The notes under the pieces are model-generated. The model had not been told where the DNA came from, ran no database searches, and saw nothing but the letters and a program-made list of their open reading frames with translations. Shown piece by piece: positions 1 to 5,362 of a stretch of 5,450 nucleotides of DNA (its first letter is position 1; each line of letters opens with the position of its first letter). The stretch lies in assembly GCA_039936235.1 (NCBI GenBank), contig JBDTIS010000056.1:1-5450 (forward strand), read 5' to 3'. The stretch comes from CAHJXF01 sp039936235 (GTDB lineage Bacteria > Pseudomonadota > Gammaproteobacteria > Burkholderiales > Burkholderiaceae_D). The position numbers were made by a program, and so were the translations under genes.

Positions 1-78
1 GGTGAGCTTGCTGAGGATCCGGGCCTTCTGTTCGGACGAGAAGACGCCCTCGATGACTTTGACATTGATGAACGGCAT
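1..78 (-). CDS. Tautomerase family protein (4-oxalocrotonate tautomerase type), N-terminal part, cut by window edge
   Basis: Only the first 26 codons are inside the window; the gene runs off the left edge. The reading begins MPFINVKVIEGVFSSEQK, the hallmark start of the small tautomerase superfamily. In that family the initiator Met is removed and the exposed Pro (codon 2 here) is the catalytic general base for keto-enol tautomerisation. The following beta strand (FINVKVIEG) and the helix that starts SSEQKARIL also fit. Family members are usually 60-80 residues, or about 130 when two units are fused, so length cannot be judged here. The start is supported by AGGAGA about six bases upstream on the minus strand (plus positions 85-90). 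The true substrate cannot be inferred. It lies downstream of the sigma factor gene on the same strand, across a gap of about 180 bases, so it probably has its own promoter. Confidence 0.85.
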   Translation of the reverse strand, partial: MPFINVKVIEGVFSSEQKARILSKLT

Positions 79-84
79 GGTGAA

Positions 85-90
85 TCTCCT
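85..90 (-). promoter_or_regulatory. Shine-Dalgarno of the tautomerase gene
   Basis: On the minus strand AGGAGA is followed by TTCACC and then the ATG whose first base is 78. The six-base spacing is ideal and supports that start. Confidence 0.7.
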
Positions 91-260
91 GGGTGGGTTC
101 GGCCGCCCACTGAAACACGCACGACCGGTGGCTGCGAAGGCCGGTGACCGATACAGTCCCGTGCCCGACGTGTCGGAACGTCCGCACACCCGAGGTAATC
201 GCAAACCCGGATAAAAAAGCGACAGCGGGCCGATAGCGTGGCGCGTTGCGGGCCGGATGG

Positions 261-851
261 TCAGGGCTCGCTCAAAGCGCGATACAACATTAGGCGAGCC
301 TTTTCCCACTGACGCTGCGCCGTGCGCTCGGAGATGCCCTGCATGCGGGCCACTTCGGCCAGCGTGAAGCCGCAGAAGAACTCCAGGTCCACGACCTGTG
401 CCAGTTCGGGCACGAGGACCGCGAGCTCGTCGAGCGCCTCGCCGATCCCGGACGGCAGCTCGGGCGGGGCGATCTGATCGGCGTCCTCCGTGGCGAGCGC
501 GGTGATCGGTCCGCCCCCTCGCTCCTGCGCCTGCCGCGCGCGGACGCGGTCGATCACCAGCCCACGCACGGTGCGTGCCGCGTACGCCAGGAATCGGCCG
601 GGCTCGTCGAAGGCGGGCGACGGCCTGCGTCGAATGTCGAGCCACGCATCGTGGACCAGCGTCCCGGTGCCGACGAAATCCTGCGCGCCGTTGCGTCGCA
701 CTTCGCGACGCGCCAGCCGGCAGAGATGGTCGTACAGCGTCGTGAAGAGGACGCCGACGTCCGTGGCGGCATCGCTGGCGACCCGGAGCACGTCATCCGT
801 GTCGAGCGTTGAACACAGCACATTCGAAGTCGTTTCTGCAGAAGTCGTCAT
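261..851 (-). CDS. ECF-type RNA polymerase sigma factor (Sigma70_ECF / TIGR02999-like)
   Basis: A 196-residue cytoplasmic sigma factor that would direct RNA polymerase to a specialised promoter set. Region 2 spans roughly residues 35-111, including LVHDAWLDIRRRP and the RFLAYAARTVRGLVIDRVRAR block that resembles the family's RF.AAAA..MR.ILVDHARAR. A short linker follows. Region 4 spans about 139-193, with the helix-turn-helix at 163-186 (TLAEVARMQGISERTAQRQW). Length and the ending LMLYRAL fit the family. I start it at ATG 851: GAGGAA lies four bases upstream, while the in-frame GTG at 854 would sit almost on top of that site. In this family the sigma gene is often next to a Ser/Thr kinase with TPR repeats. 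Here it follows one on the same strand after an 88-base gap, but that kinase is broken. Target promoters and any anti-sigma partner are not visible. The family call is secure; the biological role is unknown. Confidence 0.9.
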   Translation of the reverse strand: MTTSAETTSNVLCSTLDTDDVLRVASDAATDVGVLFTTLYDHLCRLARREVRRNGAQDFVGTGTLVHDAWLDIRRRPSPAFDEPGRFLAYAARTVRGLVIDRVRARQAQERGGGPITALATEDADQIAPPELPSGIGEALDELAVLVPELAQVVDLEFFCGFTLAEVARMQGISERTAQRQWEKARLMLYRALSEP

Positions 852-855
852 CACG

Positions 856-861
856 TTCCTC
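856..861 (-). promoter_or_regulatory. Shine-Dalgarno that decides the sigma factor start
   Basis: On the minus strand GAGGAA is followed by CGTG and then ATG (first base 851). It is well placed for the ATG and too close for the overlapping GTG at 854, so the protein should begin MTTSAETT. Confidence 0.6.
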
Positions 862-939
862 GTCTTTCATCGTGGCGTCGCGTCACTGCCTGTCGCCGTC
901 GTGCCTGGTCGCGCGGCCACCTTCGACCGGGCTCCCTCC

Positions 940-1947
940 TCATCGGCCCGCAAGCAGCGTGCGCGCCTCGATCGTGGCCGTCGCCGTGTCTCCCGCGGCC
1001 GCCTGCAGTTCCGCGAGCGCCGCCTGCCACGATGCCTCGGCTGCCGTGCTCTGGCCCCGCGCCTTCTGCACCATCCGTTGCGCGACCAGCGCGCTGCCCA
1101 GCCATTCGCTGTGGTCGAACTCCGCCAGCGCGTCGCGAGCCTGGGCCAACGCGACATTGCCGAACGACGTGTGACCGGGAGGCAGCAACGCCTTCAGTTC
1201 GGATCGTCCCGTCGACATCATTTCGACGCACCGGCTGAACTCTTCCGTCATGCACCATGCCCGCGCGCCCTCGATCTCGATGTAGGCGACACTGCGTCGG
1301 TCGCCCTTCGCCCCTGCACCGGCCAGAGCATGCTCGATCAGCGGCATCGCTTCATGCGCCCGACCGTGCTCGATCAGACCGAGGGAATACTGGAGTTCGA
1401 GGCTCGGCGTAACGCCTCCGAAACCGCGCGCGATGTCCAGCGCCTGCCGGTTCGCTTCGGACGCGGCCTGTCGCTGACCCGCCCGCACCGGCAGGAGCGC
1501 GAGGTCCTGCTGGATGTTTCCGGCCATCTGCGTGCGTTCGCGACCCGTGTCTTCCAGCTCCGCCAAGGCACCCCTGAACTCGGCAGCCCCGGCGGCCGAT
1601 TGACCCATCCTGCCGAGCAGGATCCCCAATGAGTCGCGCATCGTGATGGCTCGAGTGCGATCCTCGATCTTCGGTTCGCCCAACGTCGCGAGGGCAGCGT
1701 TCATGTGGGCCAGCGCCGCCTTGCTGTCGCATCGCATGTCGGCGACGTCGCTGCGGAACTGAAAACATTCCGCCACCAGCGCGCGATCGATGTCGGGCGT
1801 CATCCGCAGTGTTTCGAACGCGCGTTCGAACGTCTTCTGCGCCAGATCGAAGGCATCGTTGAGACCATGGAGGTAAGCGACGACCTCCTTTGCCGCGGCT
1901 CTGGGGTTCGCCCGCCACCAGCTCGAGTACCAGGTAAGGCTGCCCAT
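940..1947 (-). CDS. Surviving TPR-domain reading frame of the broken kinase (possible stand-alone product)
   Basis: This frame is open for 335 codons. Residues 1 to about 12 are out-of-frame kinase sequence (MGSLTWYSSWW), so genuine coding starts near NPRAAAKEVVAYLHGLNDAFDLA. The rest is alanine- and leucine-rich paired helices of TPR character, for example KAALAHMNAALATLG, AAGAAEFRGALAELED, HEAMPLIEHALAGAG and AAEASWQAALAELQAA. The block LKALLPPGHTSFGNVALAQARDALA is typical of the C-terminal TPR part of such kinases. There are no stops, so decay is recent or the frame is still used. The first ATG lies inside the kinase N-lobe and I see no good ribosome binding site before it, so independent translation is doubtful. 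In an intact parent protein this part would mediate protein binding or signal sensing, perhaps periplasmic. Confidence 0.4.
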   Translation of the reverse strand: MGSLTWYSSWWRANPRAAAKEVVAYLHGLNDAFDLAQKTFERAFETLRMTPDIDRALVAECFQFRSDVADMRCDSKAALAHMNAALATLGEPKIEDRTRAITMRDSLGILLGRMGQSAAGAAEFRGALAELEDTGRERTQMAGNIQQDLALLPVRAGQRQAASEANRQALDIARGFGGVTPSLELQYSLGLIEHGRAHEAMPLIEHALAGAGAKGDRRSVAYIEIEGARAWCMTEEFSRCVEMMSTGRSELKALLPPGHTSFGNVALAQARDALAEFDHSEWLGSALVAQRMVQKARGQSTAAEASWQAALAELQAAAGDTATATIEARTLLAGR

Positions 1948-2417
1948 CCGCGGTCACACCGGCGTCGAGCAGTCGCGCGATGTTCGGGTGAACGACGCGG
2001 GCGAGGATGAGGCCTTCGCGTTCGAAGCGCAGCGCGCCGGCGCTACCGATCAGCGACAGGTGCAGCAGCTTGACGGCGACCGATCCGTCGAAGCGGCCGT
2101 CGGCACGGCGCGCCCGCCACACGCTGCCGGTGCTGCCGGCGCCCAGCGATGCCTCGATCACGTAGGCGCCGACCCGCTTGCCGCCGAGGTCGGCCGGTGC
2201 AGCGGCTGCGCGGCTCGAGTTGCCGTCGAGGAAGCCCGACGCCTTGACGGGGGCGGACGCGCTCAGCAGCGACTCGATCCTGCGGGCGAGCACCGCATCG
2301 CGCGCACGCAGTTCTGCGAGCCGCAGCGCGCGTGCGCCCTCGTCGCACTCGAGCAGTTCATCCAGCAGCGGGCTGAGCTGTTTCCAGTCCTCTGCATTCG
2401 GTAGCGTCGTCGCGCAT
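940..2417 (-). pseudogene. Serine/threonine protein kinase with TPR repeats, disrupted by internal deletion and frameshift
   Basis: Two coding segments in different frames together resemble one kinase-TPR gene of the type found beside ECF sigma factors. From about 2400 down to 1905 one frame encodes a short N-terminal helix region (EDWKQLSPLLDELLE) and a full kinase N-lobe. It has the glycine loop LGAGSTGSVW, the ATP-anchoring lysine in VAVKLL, the helix-C glutamate in RFEREG, HPNIARLLDAG and the hinge PYLVLELVAGEP. Right after the hinge the homology stops and the frame changes. From about 1912 to 940 the other frame encodes only TPR-like helices. No HRD catalytic loop, DFG or APE motif occurs in any frame, so the C-lobe and probably the transmembrane and first TPR segments are gone, likely several hundred codons by comparison with typical family members. 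The start is also uncertain: ATG 2417 is one base out of frame with the kinase. A catalytically dead pseudogene is by far the best reading; an assembly mis-join could mimic it. Confidence 0.75.
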
Positions 2418-2782
2418 TGCCTCCCGGGACGCGAGGCGCCCCAAGCGCAATCGAAAATCGGCGGGCAAATCCGCCAGATGTGCATGCCATCGATCGCCCG
2501 ATGGCCGCAGCACGCGCTCTCCATCGACTCGCGTCGGGCGGGACGTGGCGGCTTCGCGCAAACGAATCCGATTGATCCGATGACCCGACCGGCGCGACCG
2601 CGCTCCGGATCGGCAGCCAAACTTCGGCAGCGACCTTGGGCGCCTCGTCGGCGGTTCGATTCGTCGTCGTGCGGGGAAATCCATCCCCTCCCCGACCCTT
2701 CCCCTTGAACGGGAAGGGAAGACGGAGGGACGCTTGCGCCGCTGTCGATTGATCGAGTCCGAATCCTTCGTACAAACCCTCA
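2418..2782. other. Non-coding spacer between the divergent kinase remnant and gltI
   Basis: No reading frame here has a convincing start, ribosome binding site or recognisable protein family. It holds a C-rich/G-rich hairpin repeat (2696-2718), a small hairpin GGCGG-GCAAAT-CCGCC (2460-2475) and a short palindrome TCGAT-TG-ATCGA (2745-2756) about 28 bases before the gltI -35 candidate. The left genes read leftward and the transporter reads rightward, so promoters for both should lie here; only the rightward one can be suggested. Confidence 0.55.
2696..2718. repeat. C-rich/G-rich intergenic hairpin, likely a dispersed palindromic repeat
   Basis: CCCTTCCC (2696-2703) and GGGAAGGG (2711-2718) are perfect 8-bp inverted arms around the loop CTTGAAC. 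CCCTCC at 2686-2691 and GGAGGG at 2724-2729 can extend it outward as a nested stem. Elements of the form CCCTCCCC...CTTGAA...GGGGAGGG are recurrent intergenic palindromes in many GC-rich proteobacteria. Membership in such a family is inferred from appearance and needs a genome-wide copy count. It could end leftward or rightward transcripts, but there is no T-run. Confidence 0.6.
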
Positions 2783-2783
2783 G

Positions 2784-2812
2784 TGGAAAGCGCTACCCCC
2801 TTTCGTTACACT
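2784..2812 (+). promoter_or_regulatory. Candidate sigma-70 promoter of gltI
   Basis: TGGAAA (2784-2789, four of six matches to TTGACA) is separated by 17 bases from TACACT (2807-2812, four of six matches to TATAAT). Transcription would start near 2819, giving a leader of about 35 bases before the gltI ATG. Spacing and position are good, but the hexamers are imperfect and no start site is known. Confidence 0.45.
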
Positions 2813-2840
2813 TCCCAGTCGCTAGATCCGCTTTCCTCAC

Positions 2841-2845
2841 AGGAG
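2841..2845 (+). promoter_or_regulatory. Shine-Dalgarno of gltI
   Basis: AGGAG lies seven bases before ATG 2853 and fixes that start, which is followed at once by a signal peptide. Confidence 0.75.
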
Positions 2846-2852
2846 TCGTTCC

Positions 2853-3752
2853 ATGAATTTCCCCCGCATCGCACTTTGCCTCGCCGGCCTGGGCTTCATT
2901 GCCGCCGGCGCTGCTGCACAGGCGCAAGCGCTCGACGGCACGCTCAAGAAGATCGCCGACACGAAGACCATCACGCTCGGTACACGCGACTCCTCCATCG
3001 GCTTTTCGTACCTCGACGCCAACCAGAAGTCGGTCGGCTACAGCATGGACATCTGCCACAAGATCGTCGATGCGATCAAGGCGCAACTGAAGATTCCCGA
3101 CCTGAAGGTCGACACCGTCGGCGTCACGTCGCAGAACCGCATCCCGCTGGTGCAGGGCGGTACCGTCGACATGGAGTGCGGCTCGACGACCAACACGATC
3201 GACCGTGCGAAACAGGTCGCCTTCTCGCCCGACATCTTTCGCTACAACGTGCGGATGGTGGTACGCGCGGACTCGGGCATCAAGTCGTTCGCCGACCTGA
3301 ATGGCAAGACCGTTGTGACCACGTCCGGTACCACGTCCGATGCACTGATCAAGAGCAACGAGCGCACCAAGAACGTGAGCGTGAAGAACGCCTACGGCAA
3401 GGATCACGGCGACAGCTTCCTGCAGGTCGAGAGTGGCCGCGCCGCGGCTTTCGTGATGGACGACATCCTGCTTGCCGGTCTGGTCGCCAACTCGAAGAAC
3501 CCGGCCGAATTCGCGATCGTCGGCGATCCGCTGAAGACCGAGAACTACGCGATCATGTTCCGCAAGGACGACCCGCAGATGAAGGCGATCGTCGACAAGA
3601 CCGTCATCGGACTGTTCAACTCGGGCGAGATCGAGAAGATCTACACGAAGTGGCTGCTGAGCCCGATCCCGCCGCGGAACATCACGATCAACTACCCGAT
3701 CTCTGCAGAAACCAGGGACGCGTGGAAGAATCCTTCGGACAAGGGCGTCTGA
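2853..3752 (+). CDS. gltI: Glutamate/aspartate ABC transporter, periplasmic substrate-binding protein
   Basis: Periplasmic binding protein that captures L-glutamate and L-aspartate and delivers them to the GltJK membrane channel. It has 299 residues, against about 302 in E. coli GltI. Residues 1-26 form a Sec signal peptide, with likely cleavage after AQAQA-26; there is no lipobox. The mature part is a two-lobed family 3 solute-binding fold. Residues matching the known ligand contacts of the E. coli/Shigella protein all appear to be present: R45 (GTRDSS), S93 and R96 (TSQNR), S111 and T113 (ECGSTTN), R118, T161 (TSGTTS) and H185 (KDHGDS). The positional agreement, with a constant 21-residue offset from the mature numbering as I remember it, makes acidic amino acid specificity likely. 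FVMDDILLAG and the ending LLSPIPPRNITINYPIS are also family-typical. It is first in the operon and is followed by an intrinsic terminator, which fits a need for excess binding protein. Confidence 0.95.
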   Translation: MNFPRIALCLAGLGFIAAGAAAQAQALDGTLKKIADTKTITLGTRDSSIGFSYLDANQKSVGYSMDICHKIVDAIKAQLKIPDLKVDTVGVTSQNRIPLVQGGTVDMECGSTTNTIDRAKQVAFSPDIFRYNVRMVVRADSGIKSFADLNGKTVVTTSGTTSDALIKSNERTKNVSVKNAYGKDHGDSFLQVESGRAAAFVMDDILLAGLVANSKNPAEFAIVGDPLKTENYAIMFRKDDPQMKAIVDKTVIGLFNSGEIEKIYTKWLLSPIPPRNITINYPISAETRDAWKNPSDKGV

Positions 3753-3764
3753 GACTTTCCATCG

Positions 3765-3788
3765 AAGGGAGCGAAAGCTCCCTTTTTT
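3765..3788 (+). terminator. Intrinsic terminator/attenuator between gltI and gltJ
   Basis: AAGGGAGC (3765-3772), a GAAA tetraloop (3773-3776) and GCTCCCTT (3777-3784) form a perfect 8-bp stem. The T-run continues to 3788, giving six consecutive Ts from 3783. The stem begins 12 bases after the gltI stop. No equivalent T-run exists on the other strand, so it acts rightward. Partial read-through would lower permease and ATPase mRNA relative to gltI. Confidence 0.85.
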
Positions 3789-3797
3789 GTGAACGTG

Positions 3798-3819
3798 GGA
3801 CCGGCTCGACGAGCCGTCC
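3798..3819 (+). promoter_or_regulatory. Second hairpin in the gltI-gltJ leader
   Basis: CGGCTC (3802-3807) and GAGCCG (3811-3816) pair around the loop GAC, and GGA (3798-3800) pairs with TCC (3817-3819) across one bulged C. No T-run follows, so it is not a terminator. It could protect an mRNA end or take part in alternative folding with 3838-3845. Confidence 0.45.
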
Positions 3820-3845
3820 GATCGTCCGTTCCATCGCACGGCTCG

Positions 3846-3869
3846 AAGGAGGTCGCCGGTCTGCCGGCG
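3846..3869 (+). promoter_or_regulatory. Strong Shine-Dalgarno plus spacer hairpin upstream of gltJ
   Basis: AAGGAGG (3846-3852) is the best ribosome binding site in the gap, yet it ends 25 bases before the gltJ ATG at 3878. Between them CGCCGG (3854-3859), loop TCTG and CCGGCG (3864-3869) form a perfect 6-bp GC stem. If that stem is looped out, only nine bases remain between the site and the ATG, a normal spacing. An in-frame TGA at 3872-3874 rules out an upstream start. Confidence 0.5.
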
Positions 3870-3877
3870 GGTGACGC

Positions 3878-4609
3878 ATGAAGTACCACTGGGACTGGAC
3901 GTTCTTGTTTGCGCAGACCGACGACGGCCTGCGCTACTGGCAGTGGATCCTGTCGGGCCTCGGCTGGACCATCACGGTCGGACTCGGCGCCCTGATCATC
4001 GCGCTGGTACTGGGCTCGGTGCTCGGCGTCATGCGGACCACGCAGAGCCGCGCCCTGGTGTTCATCGGCGACCTCTACATCGACCTCTTCCGAAACATCC
4101 CGCTGATCGTTCAGCTGTTCCTGTGGTTCTTCGTGCTGCCTGAATTGCTGCCGAAGGGCGCCGGCGACTTCATGAAGCAGAAGCTGCCCGACTGGACCAT
4201 CGCGATCGGTGGCCTCGGGCTGTTCACCGCGGCGCGCATCTCCGAACAGGTCAAGTCGGGCATCAACACGCTGTCGCGCGGGCAGCGCTTCGCGGGACTC
4301 GCGGTCGGCCTGACCGAGTGGCAGGTGTACCGCTACGTGCGGCTGCCGATGGCCTTCCGGATCATCATCCCGACGCTCACGTCCGAGTGCATGAACGTCT
4401 TCAAGAACTCGGCCGTCACATACGCGGTCGGCATGATGGAGCTGTACTTCCAGTACAAGCAGATCATCGAGAAGACCTCGCAGGTGTTCGAGATCACGAT
4501 CGTCACCATCGTCCTCTACACGGCGCTGGCGATGACCATCAATCGCATCATGGCGTTCATCGAGCGTCGCTCGTCGGTGCCGGGCTTCATCACGGGCGGC
4601 GGCAAATGA
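3878..4609 (+). CDS. gltJ: Glutamate/aspartate ABC transporter, inner-membrane permease
   Basis: One of the two channel-forming subunits of the GltIJKL importer in the inner membrane. It has 243 residues, close to E. coli GltJ (about 246), with the same opening pattern (a Trp-rich N-terminus, then W.W..SG...T). Hydrophobic segments appear near residues 23-52, 66-91, 107-121 and 205-228. YIDLFRNIPLIVQLFLWFFVLPELLP (67-92) is a strong family signature. The EAA loop that docks on the ATPase is EQVKSGINTLSRGQ...G...YVRLP at 123-157. The start is ATG 3878, because an in-frame stop lies six bases upstream; the ribosome binding site is unusually distant and has a hairpin in the spacer. The stop overlaps the gltK start as ATGA, so the two are translationally coupled. 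Expression should depend on read-through of the terminator after gltI unless a promoter exists in the gap. Confidence 0.94.
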   Translation: MKYHWDWTFLFAQTDDGLRYWQWILSGLGWTITVGLGALIIALVLGSVLGVMRTTQSRALVFIGDLYIDLFRNIPLIVQLFLWFFVLPELLPKGAGDFMKQKLPDWTIAIGGLGLFTAARISEQVKSGINTLSRGQRFAGLAVGLTEWQVYRYVRLPMAFRIIIPTLTSECMNVFKNSAVTYAVGMMELYFQYKQIIEKTSQVFEITIVTIVLYTALAMTINRIMAFIERRSSVPGFITGGGK

Positions 4610-5286
4610 GCGCCTTCGACTGGAACGAGATCTGGTCCAACTGGCCCTACCTGGCCAAGGGCCTGCAATACACCTTCCAGGTCACGATCATCGGCACCAT
4701 CGGTGGCGTGCTGCTCGGCACGTTGCTGGCGCTGATGCGGCTGTCGCCGATCAAGCCGCTTTCGCTGTTCGCTGCAGCCTACGTCAACCTGTTCCGCTCG
4801 ATCCCGCTGGTGTTCGTTCTGCTGGCGTTCTACCTGATCGCGCCGATCCTGATCGGCTTCTTTACCGGCCGTCCGCAGCCCGTGGGGGCCGATCGCTCCG
4901 CCTACTACACGTTCACGATCTTCGAGGCGGCGTTCTTCTCGGAGATCATGCGCTCGGGGATCCAGTCGATCCCGCGCGGACAGGTCGGCGCCGGCTATGC
5001 GATGGGTTTCACCTACGGCCAGGTGATGCGCTTCGTGGTGCTGCCGCAGGCGTTCCGCAACATGCTGCCGGTGCTCTTGACGCAGACCATCGTGCTGTTC
5101 CAGGACGTCTCGCTGGTCTACGCGATCGGCGCCACCGACTTCTTCGGCGCCGCGGACAAGATCAGCAACCGCGACTTTCGTCCGACCGAGATGTACCTGA
5201 CCGTCGCCGTCGTCTATCTGGTGATCTGTTTCGCGTTGTCGCGACTGGTCAAGCTGCTGCAGAAGAAGGTCGCGATCATCCGCTGA
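4606..5286 (+). CDS. gltK: Glutamate/aspartate ABC transporter, inner-membrane permease
   Basis: Second channel subunit, pairing with GltJ. It has 226 residues, against about 224 in E. coli GltK, and begins MSAFDWNEIWSNWPYL, like the family's FDW...PYL start. A longer upstream reading in the same frame runs inside gltJ and is rejected; ATG 4606 overlaps the gltJ stop and gives the right length. Membrane segments lie near residues 20-45, 59-86, 98-112 and 190-216. AYVNLFRSIPLVFVLLAFYLI (58-78) and the EAA loop SEIMRSGIQSIPRGQ...G...FVVLP (112-147) are diagnostic, as is QTIVLFQDVSLVYAIGATDFF. No strong Shine-Dalgarno precedes it, which fits coupling to gltJ translation. Confidence 0.95.
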   Translation: MSAFDWNEIWSNWPYLAKGLQYTFQVTIIGTIGGVLLGTLLALMRLSPIKPLSLFAAAYVNLFRSIPLVFVLLAFYLIAPILIGFFTGRPQPVGADRSAYYTFTIFEAAFFSEIMRSGIQSIPRGQVGAGYAMGFTYGQVMRFVVLPQAFRNMLPVLLTQTIVLFQDVSLVYAIGATDFFGAADKISNRDFRPTEMYLTVAVVYLVICFALSRLVKLLQKKVAIIR

Positions 5287-5349
5287 CCGATGTCCGCATC
5301 CGTTGCTTCGAACGCGTCGTCGCCGACGCCAACGCCGTCATCACACCGC

Positions 5350-5353
5350 AGGA
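5350..5353 (+). promoter_or_regulatory. Shine-Dalgarno of gltL
   Basis: AGGA lies nine bases before ATG 5363. The second in-frame ATG at 5369 would be 15 bases away, so 5363 is preferred. Confidence 0.5.
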
Positions 5354-5362
5354 CTAGTTCTT

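Noticed and set aside
150..185. Possible promoter of the tautomerase gene (minus strand, TTCCGA-N17-TGTATC) and palindrome CCGAC-GT-GTCGG at 165-176
   Set aside because: Both hexamers match only about three of six positions and the palindrome is short; this is no better than chance in this base composition.
206..260. Terminator after the sigma factor gene (T-run on the minus strand near 213-218)
   Set aside because: The GC-rich sequence before the T-run contains direct repeats of GCGGGCCG, not a stable inverted repeat that ends at the T-run.
490..1632. Long plus-strand open frame opposite the sigma factor and kinase remnant
   Set aside because: It is Arg- and Ser-rich with no recognisable domain, lies antisense to real coding sequence, and is a by-product of few stops in GC-rich DNA.
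1912..1947. Programmed frameshift linking the kinase and TPR frames
   Set aside because: A frameshift would not restore the missing catalytic loop, DFG and APE segments, and I see no slippery heptamer at the junction.
2724..2737. Possible sigma-54 promoter (GG-N10-GC with TTGC) upstream of gltI
   Set aside because: The -24 half lacks the CAC of TGGCAC, it lies about 115 bases from the start codon, and it overlaps the hairpin repeat. The sigma-70 candidate at 2784-2812 fits better.
2793..3839. Long minus-strand open frame opposite gltI
   Set aside because: It mirrors gltI codons, has no family features and no ribosome binding site, and crosses the terminator.
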